DNA of 9,900 bases from an uncultured Dorea sp. (GTDB lineage: Bacteria > Bacillota_A > Clostridia > Lachnospirales > Lachnospiraceae). Location of the stretch: positions 928 to 10,827 of the forward strand of contig CAJTRO010000066.1 of the NCBI GenBank assembly GCA_910579015.1, given 5' to 3'. The notes beneath the pieces are model-generated. The model saw only the letters and a program-made list of their open reading frames with translations, ran no database searches and was not told where the DNA came from. Both the position numbers and the translations under genes were made by a program. Shown here one piece after another: positions 5,893 to 9,900 of this stretch; positions within the stretch are counted from its first letter, which is position 1; the number at the start of each line of letters is the position of its first letter.

Positions 5893-6367
5893 GATGATGG
5901 AAGATTGCCGGAAGGATTTGTTTTGTATCCGCAAGATCCGGGAAGATGATATCGCCAGGTTAGCGGTTTTGGAGAAATGCATATTTCCGGATCCATGGAC
6001 GGAAAATGGCTTGAAAGATTCCCTCTGTCAGAAGCACACGGTTCTGCTTGGCATCTGGGAGGATTATCATATGGCCGGGTATGTGATCATGTATTATGTA
6101 CTGGACGAAGGCGAGATCGCAAGGATTGCGGTGGAACCGGCGCTCCGCCGTAGAGGGGCTGCCGGCCTTCTGCTTCGCCGGTTAGAGGAGATCTGCGGGG
6201 AAAAAGGGATCCTGCGGCTGATGCTTGAGGTCAGAAAGGGGAATGCCGCGGCAGTCTCTTTCTATAAGAAGCACGGTTTTACAGAGGACGGACTGCGAAA
6301 GGGCTATTACACCAATCCATGTGAGGATGCAGTTCTTATGAGTAAGGAGCTTAAGGCAGAGCTTTGA
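5873..6367 (+). CDS. rimI: Ribosomal protein S18 alanine N-acetyltransferase RimI
   Basis: A GNAT acetyltransferase that uses acetyl-CoA, in known cases to acetylate the N-terminal Ala of ribosomal protein S18. The conserved parts are IRKIREDDI near the start, IFPDPWTENGL, the acetyl-CoA loop RRRGAAGLLL (92-101), EVRKGNAAAVSFYKKHGF, and the RimI-like ending KGYYTNPCEDAVLMSKEL. The start is uncertain. ATG 5873 gives 164 residues and overlaps the aldolase by 20 bases; ATG 5894 or 5897 would begin just after the aldolase stop. None has a clear Shine-Dalgarno site, so coupling to upstream translation is likely. Association with tsaB, tsaE and tsaD is common in Firmicutes and supports RimI over other GNATs. 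Confidence 0.88.
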   Translation: MILNYCKMMEDCRKDLFCIRKIREDDIARLAVLEKCIFPDPWTENGLKDSLCQKHTVLLGIWEDYHMAGYVIMYYVLDEGEIARIAVEPALRRRGAAGLLLRRLEEICGEKGILRLMLEVRKGNAAAVSFYKKHGFTEDGLRKGYYTNPCEDAVLMSKELKAEL

Positions 6368-6449
6368 GGAAATCTGGATGGAAGAAACAAGATCAGTGAA
6401 GAACTGGATTTTCCGGAAGACAGATGCCAGACCTTACAGCAGTTTCCAC

Positions 6450-6478
6450 TGGAAAGTAAGATACGAAGCGGATATAAT
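6450..6478 (+). promoter_or_regulatory. Candidate promoter upstream of the CxxC protein gene
   Basis: TGGAAA (6450-6455, four of six -35 matches) and TATAAT (6473-6478) are spaced by 17 bases. They lie in the 197-base gap after rimI, the only sizeable gap in the right-hand gene run. This gap holds no visible terminator, so the downstream genes may be read both from here and from the tsaE promoter. Confidence 0.4.
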
Positions 6479-6564
6479 GTAGGCGTAACGATGAGGATAA
6501 ACGGTCTGTACAAAGATGTATTCTGACATTTTACAGATCAGCAGATACCTGCGGGAGGAATTAT

Positions 6565-6798
6565 ATGCGCCAGTTTAGAACAGAGTTAGAGAGAACAGAG
6601 AAGATTGAGAAGATCATTTGTAATAAATGCGGGAAGGAAATCCTGGTCCGCGGAGGGGTTCCCCAGGAGGATGTATTAGAGGTCCGGAAGCGCTGGGGAT
6701 ATCATTCCAGAAAGGACAACCAGGTAGACTGCTTCGATCTCTGCGAAGATTGCTATGATGAGCTGATCAGGAGTTTCCGGATCAAGATGGAAGAATAA
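6565..6798 (+). CDS. Small two-CxxC protein of unknown function
   Basis: I do not recognise a named family. The 77-residue protein has a CNKCGK motif (Cys19, Cys22) and a CFDLCEDC motif (Cys56, Cys60, Cys63) about 35 residues apart, as in small zinc-ribbon or zinc-knuckle folds. The ends are charged, and the middle has a basic stretch RKRWGYHSRK (41-50). No signal peptide or membrane segment is seen. A strong GGGAGGAA (6553-6560) precedes the ATG. It has its own candidate promoter and lies upstream of RNase Z on the same strand, so an RNA- or protein-binding helper role is possible but unproven. Confidence 0.75.
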   Translation: MRQFRTELERTEKIEKIICNKCGKEILVRGGVPQEDVLEVRKRWGYHSRKDNQVDCFDLCEDCYDELIRSFRIKMEE

Positions 6799-6800
6799 GA

Positions 6801-6859
6801 ACCCGTACCATACCGCTTTGCCGGTGGAGATGAATCGGCACACGGCTTTTTGGACGGGT
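6801..6859 (+). terminator. Nested hairpin between the CxxC gene and rnz
   Basis: ACCCGT (6801-6806) pairs with ACGGGT (6854-6859), extended by CCA (6808-6810) with TGG (6851-6853) around one bulged A. Inside it, GCCGGTG (6820-6826) can pair with 6839-6846 (one bulge), and TTTTT follows at 6847-6851. The inner hairpin looks like a weak terminator or attenuator. The outer helix ends just before the rnz ribosome site at 6861-6867. Confidence 0.4.
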
Positions 6860-6873
6860 AGAAGAGGTAAGAT

Positions 6874-7782
6874 ATGTTAGATGTATGTTTGTTGGGAACA
6901 GGAGGGATGATGCCGCTGCCGTATCGCTGGCTGACAGCGCTTATGATACGGTATAACGGCAGCAGTGTGCTGATCGACTGCGGAGAAGGGACGCAGATCG
7001 CGATCAAGGAGAAGGGGTGGAGCTTTAAGCCGATCGATGTGATCTGTTTTACACATTATCACGGAGATCATGTCAGCGGGCTTCCCGGTCTTCTGCTCAC
7101 CATGGGAAATGCAGACCGGACGGAGCCTTTGACATTAATAGGGCCTAAGGGGTTGGAACGTGTAGTGAACGCCTTGCGGGTGATCGCGCCGGAGCTGCCC
7201 TTCCCGATCAGATATATGGAGATTACAGAGCCGGAGCAGACATTCGAGATGAATGGCTGCCGGCTTAAAGCGTTTCGGGTAAATCACAATGTCCTCTGTT
7301 ATGGCTATACGCTGGAGGTTGACCGTGCGGGCAAGTTCGATGTGGAGCGCGCCAACGCCGCGGGAATCCCCCAGAAGTTCTGGGGTACGTTGCAGAAGGG
7401 AGAGGCTGTGGAGATTGACGGAACCCTCTGCACGCCGGACATGGTTCTTGGCCCCGCAAGGAAGGGGCTTAAGATCACGTACTGTACGGATACAAGGCCG
7501 ACAGAGTCCATTAAGAAGAATGCGGCAGGTTCGGATCTTTTCGTGTGTGAAGGGATGTACGGAGAGAAGGATAAGCTTAAGAAGGCGAAGGAATATAAGC
7601 ATATGACCTTCTACGAAGCGGCACAGCTTGCGAAGGAGGCAGATGTGAACGAGTTGTGGCTGACACATTACAGCCCGTCCCTGACGAAGCCGGAGGAATT
7701 CATGGACGAAGTGCGCTCGATCTTCCCCCGGTCGGTCGCCGCGAAGGACAGAAGGTCGGTCGAGCTTGTCTTTTCGGATTGA
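6874..7782 (+). CDS. rnz: Ribonuclease Z (tRNA 3' endonuclease)
   Basis: RNase Z cuts tRNA precursors after the discriminator base, which is needed where CCA is not encoded. The 302-residue protein is a metallo-beta-lactamase of the RNase Z type. The opening MLDVCLLGTGG segment and VLIDCGEGTQ (32-41) lead to the zinc motif HYHGDH (61-66). Further metal or catalytic positions are His138, Asp206 (YCTDTRP), His243 (KHMTF) and His265 (LTHYSP). The region around 150-190 fits the usual flexible exosite arm position. ATG 6874 has GAAGAGG (6861-6867) six bases upstream. Length matches the short bacterial form. It lies between t6A genes, so the neighbourhood concentrates tRNA maturation functions. Confidence 0.93.
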   Translation: MLDVCLLGTGGMMPLPYRWLTALMIRYNGSSVLIDCGEGTQIAIKEKGWSFKPIDVICFTHYHGDHVSGLPGLLLTMGNADRTEPLTLIGPKGLERVVNALRVIAPELPFPIRYMEITEPEQTFEMNGCRLKAFRVNHNVLCYGYTLEVDRAGKFDVERANAAGIPQKFWGTLQKGEAVEIDGTLCTPDMVLGPARKGLKITYCTDTRPTESIKKNAAGSDLFVCEGMYGEKDKLKKAKEYKHMTFYEAAQLAKEADVNELWLTHYSPSLTKPEEFMDEVRSIFPRSVAAKDRRSVELVFSD

Positions 7783-7829
7783 AAGAAGTGGCGGAAAGCA
7801 TATTTTGTAATGGGGCAGGAGGGCTGCGT

Positions 7830-8918
7830 ATGTGCGGTAAAGAGGGGATATTGAAAGAAAGCGTGCAGAAAGAAAAGATGTCGGAAGAAAATATTTCAAA
7901 AGAGGATATAGTGATCCTGGCGATCGAAAGCTCCTGTGACGAGACGGCGGCGGCAGTCGTAAGGAACGGCCGTGAGGTAAAGTCTAATATCATCTCTTCC
8001 CAGATCGATCTCCATACCCTGTACGGCGGGGTGGTGCCTGAGATTGCATCCAGGAAGCATATAGAGAAGATCAATCAGGTGATCGAGGCGGCGCTTGCAG
8101 AGGCGAAGGTGCCGTTAGAAGAGATTGATGCAATCGGAGTGACGTATGGACCGGGGCTTGTGGGAGCGCTCCTTGTGGGAGTGGCAGAGGCGAAGGCGAT
8201 TGCTTACGCGGCAAAGAAGCCTCTGATCGGGGTTCATCACATAGAAGGCCATATTGCGGCGAATTTTATCGAGCACCCGGAGCTTAAGCCTCCGTTTTTC
8301 TCATTGGTTGTGTCCGGCGGGCATACACATCTCGTCCGGGTGAGGGATTATGGGAAGTTCGACATCATCGGACGGACCAGAGACGATGCGGCGGGAGAAG
8401 CATTTGACAAGGTGGCGCGGGCGATCGGGCTTGGTTATCCCGGCGGGCCTAAGATCGACAAGGTGTCGAAAGAGGGCGATCCGGAGGCGATCGCATTTCC
8501 CCGGGCGCACGTGGCAGACGCGCCTTATGATTTCAGCTTCAGCGGGATGAAGTCAGCCGTCCTGAATTATATCAACGGATGCCGGATGAAGGGGGAAGAA
8601 TTCAGCCAGGCGGATGTTGCCGCATCCTTCCAGAAGGCGGTTACAGACGTGCTGGTGGATAACGCGATGCACGCGGTGGAGGAGTATCATATAGACAAGT
8701 TTGCGATCGCAGGCGGAGTTGCGTCGAACAGTGCGCTGCGTGCGGCGATGAAGGAAGCGTGTGAAAGACGCGGAGTAAAGTTCTACTATCCGTCGCCGGT
8801 TTATTGTACGGATAATGCGGCGATGATCGGAGCGGCGGCTTACTATGAGTACATCAATGGAACGAGGCACGGATGGGATCTGAATGCAGTTCCGAATCTG
8901 AAGCTCGGGGAGAGATAG
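7830..8918 (+). CDS. tsaD: tRNA N6-adenosine threonylcarbamoyltransferase TsaD
   Basis: TsaD transfers threonylcarbamoyl from its AMP adduct to A37 of tRNA, with TsaB and TsaE. ILAIESSCDETAAAVV (29-44) is the family start signature. The metal ligands should be His137 and His141 (HHIEGH) and Asp328 (YCTDNA). SGGHTHLV, DDAAGEAFDKVARAIG, YPGGP and GGVASNSALR are all conserved. ATG 7830 is chosen for AGGAGGG (7817-7823) six bases upstream; this gives 362 residues, about 20 more than usual. The extra is a charged N-terminal tail (about 1-26) rich in Lys and Glu. A start at 7878 would shorten it but has only a weak site. The frame is open further back, overlapping rnz, with no supporting start. Confidence 0.95.
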   Translation: MCGKEGILKESVQKEKMSEENISKEDIVILAIESSCDETAAAVVRNGREVKSNIISSQIDLHTLYGGVVPEIASRKHIEKINQVIEAALAEAKVPLEEIDAIGVTYGPGLVGALLVGVAEAKAIAYAAKKPLIGVHHIEGHIAANFIEHPELKPPFFSLVVSGGHTHLVRVRDYGKFDIIGRTRDDAAGEAFDKVARAIGLGYPGGPKIDKVSKEGDPEAIAFPRAHVADAPYDFSFSGMKSAVLNYINGCRMKGEEFSQADVAASFQKAVTDVLVDNAMHAVEEYHIDKFAIAGGVASNSALRAAMKEACERRGVKFYYPSPVYCTDNAAMIGAAAYYEYINGTRHGWDLNAVPNLKLGER

Positions 8919-8921
8919 GCT

Positions 8922-9632
8922 ATGAATATGCAGGATAAGAAACGCTGTGCGGCGATTGTGCTTGCCGCCGGCAAGGGGAAACGTATGGGGACCGCTGTGG
9001 CGAAGCAATATATGGAACTGGCGGGGAAGCCGTTGATCTATTACGCATTAAAAGCATTTCAGGATTCACAGATCATGGATACGATCGTACTCGTGGCGGG
9101 GGAAGGCGAGGTATCTTATGTGCAGGATGAGATTGTGGGGAAATACGATCTCTCCAAAGTACATGCAGTAGTGGAAGGCGGAGCGGAACGTTATGATTCC
9201 GTCTGGCAGGGGCTTAAGGCGCTCCGGGAGGATCTGGAAACAGCCTATGTCTTCATCCATGACGGAGCCCGTCCCTTCGTAGACGAAGCGATCCTGACAC
9301 GGGGCTATGAGACCGTGGAACAATTCTGTGCCTGCGTTGCGGGAATGCCAAGCAAGGATACGGTCAAGCTGGTGGACGAGGATGCGTTTGCGGTCAATAC
9401 GCCCGAGCGGAAATACGTCTGGACGGTGCAGACGCCCCAGATTTTTGAGAAGAACCTGATCACAGAGGCATATTCCAGGCTGATGCAGGAAGATCATACA
9501 CAGGTGACGGATGACGCGATGGCGGTGGAGCTGATGATGAAGACGCCGGTGAAGCTGTTCGAGGGATCATACGAGAATATCAAGATTACGACGCCGGAGG
9601 ATCTTAAGATTGCCGAAGCCTTTTTGCGGTAA
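8922..9632 (+). CDS. ispD: 2-C-methyl-D-erythritol 4-phosphate cytidylyltransferase IspD
   Basis: IspD joins CTP and methylerythritol phosphate to give CDP-methylerythritol in the MEP isoprenoid pathway. The 236-residue protein has the nucleotide loop LAAGKGKRMG (14-23), the conserved lysine in KQY (Lys28), GGAERYDSV (86-94), DGARPFV (114-120), VWTVQTPQIF (166-175), TDDAM (196-200) and ENIKITTPEDL (218-228). Start ATG 8922 lies 3 bases after the tsaD stop, with GGGGAGAG (8907-8914) inside tsaD, so it is cotranscribed and probably coupled. An ATG two codons later is possible. It is the last gene of the run. Confidence 0.95.
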   Translation: MNMQDKKRCAAIVLAAGKGKRMGTAVAKQYMELAGKPLIYYALKAFQDSQIMDTIVLVAGEGEVSYVQDEIVGKYDLSKVHAVVEGGAERYDSVWQGLKALREDLETAYVFIHDGARPFVDEAILTRGYETVEQFCACVAGMPSKDTVKLVDEDAFAVNTPERKYVWTVQTPQIFEKNLITEAYSRLMQEDHTQVTDDAMAVELMMKTPVKLFEGSYENIKITTPEDLKIAEAFLR

Positions 9633-9686
9633 TCTTGCGTCTGTCAATCCTGCGCCAAAAAGCATGTATTCGTGTAGATACATAGG

Positions 9687-9715
9687 ATTTCAGGAGACTG
9701 CCGGAGAAATTTTTT
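9687..9715 (+). terminator. Probable terminator after ispD
   Basis: ATTTC (9687-9691) pairs with GAAAT (9706-9710), with an inner GG/CC pair, and a run of six T follows (9710-9715). The stem is short. A separate palindromic stem ATGTAT/ATACAT lies just upstream (about 9664-9683). The position between ispD and the tRNA promoter supports the call. Confidence 0.45.
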
Positions 9716-9777
9716 GCAATCATCTGTGGAAATGATGAATAGATATGAAAAAAGATGGGAAAAATGGAAAATAGTTA

Positions 9778-9806
9778 TTGACGGCAGAAAAGTTGTGTGA
9801 TAAAAT
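9778..9806 (+). promoter_or_regulatory. Promoter of the tRNA-Ser gene
   Basis: TTGACG (9778-9783) and TAAAAT (9801-9806) are spaced by 17 bases, each one mismatch from the sigma-A consensus. Transcription would start near 9813, leaving a leader of about 33 bases before the mature tRNA. Confidence 0.8.
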
Positions 9807-9845
9807 AATTCGTGTCGTCAAGAACGGCAGGATAACTGGACATTT

Positions 9846-9900
9846 GGAGAGGTATCGAAGTGGTCATAACGAGGCGGTCTTGAAAACCGTTTGTCCGCAA
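9846..9900 (+). tRNA. tRNA-Ser (anticodon UGA), 5' part only
   Basis: The acceptor strand GGAGAGG starts at 9846. After the D-arm, a five-pair anticodon stem (9874-9878 with 9886-9890, one G-U) encloses the loop CTTGAAA with anticodon TGA at 9881-9883. The sequence after it fits the start of the long variable arm of serine tRNAs. The window ends inside that arm, so the T-arm and 3' end are missing. UGA reads UCN codons; such tRNAs are not t6A substrates. Confidence 0.93.

Noticed and set aside
7135..7899. Minus-strand 254-codon ORF across rnz and the start of tsaD
   Set aside because: It is the shadow of well-identified plus-strand genes, with no recognisable domain or ribosome site.
8301..9497. 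Several minus-strand ORFs over tsaD and ispD
   Set aside because: They overlap strongly conserved plus-strand genes and have no protein signatures of their own.

Overview
The window looks like chromosome from an anaerobic, spore-forming Firmicute, most likely a Lachnospiraceae-type Clostridium. The reasons are purine-rich Shine-Dalgarno sites before nearly every gene, an FMN riboswitch in front of a riboflavin ECF transporter subunit, a spoIIID remnant, and a tsaE-tsaB-rimI / tsaD gene set. The genus assignment is inference from gene content and style.

Left part (1-1694): an AT-rich segment (19 G+C in bases 241-300, against 37 in bases 7381-7440) that ends with a 522-residue large serine recombinase. 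It stops exactly where a second reading frame begins, and that frame (1692-1841) is the C-terminal half of SpoIIID, the mother-cell sporulation regulator. An integrated element therefore appears to split spoIIID inside its helix-turn-helix. Its recombinase lies against the junction, as in the 'skin' elements that split sigK in other spore formers. This is the main finding. The other element end and the 5' half of spoIIID lie outside the window.

Middle part (1834-3573): three 19-bp repeats over the spoIIID stop, then a promoter, FMN riboswitch, terminator and ribU. A strong hairpin separates ribU from a convergent minus-strand glyoxalase-fold (VOC) gene. Divergent from the VOC gene is an extended -10 promoter, followed by a leader made almost entirely of 18-19 bp tandem repeats that runs to the tsaE start.

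Right part (3577-9632): a tightly packed plus-strand run. tsaE, tsaB, a threonine-aldolase-type PLP enzyme and rimI overlap one another. A small CxxC protein, RNase Z (rnz), tsaD and ispD follow. TsaE, TsaB and TsaD are three of the bacterial proteins that make t6A in ANN-decoding tRNAs; TsaC/TsaC2 is not in the window. RNase Z trims tRNA 3' ends, RimI acetylates ribosomal protein S18, and IspD belongs to the MEP isoprenoid pathway. The region is thus mostly translation and tRNA maturation, with metabolic genes inserted. The window ends inside a tRNA-Ser(UGA) gene behind its own strong promoter.
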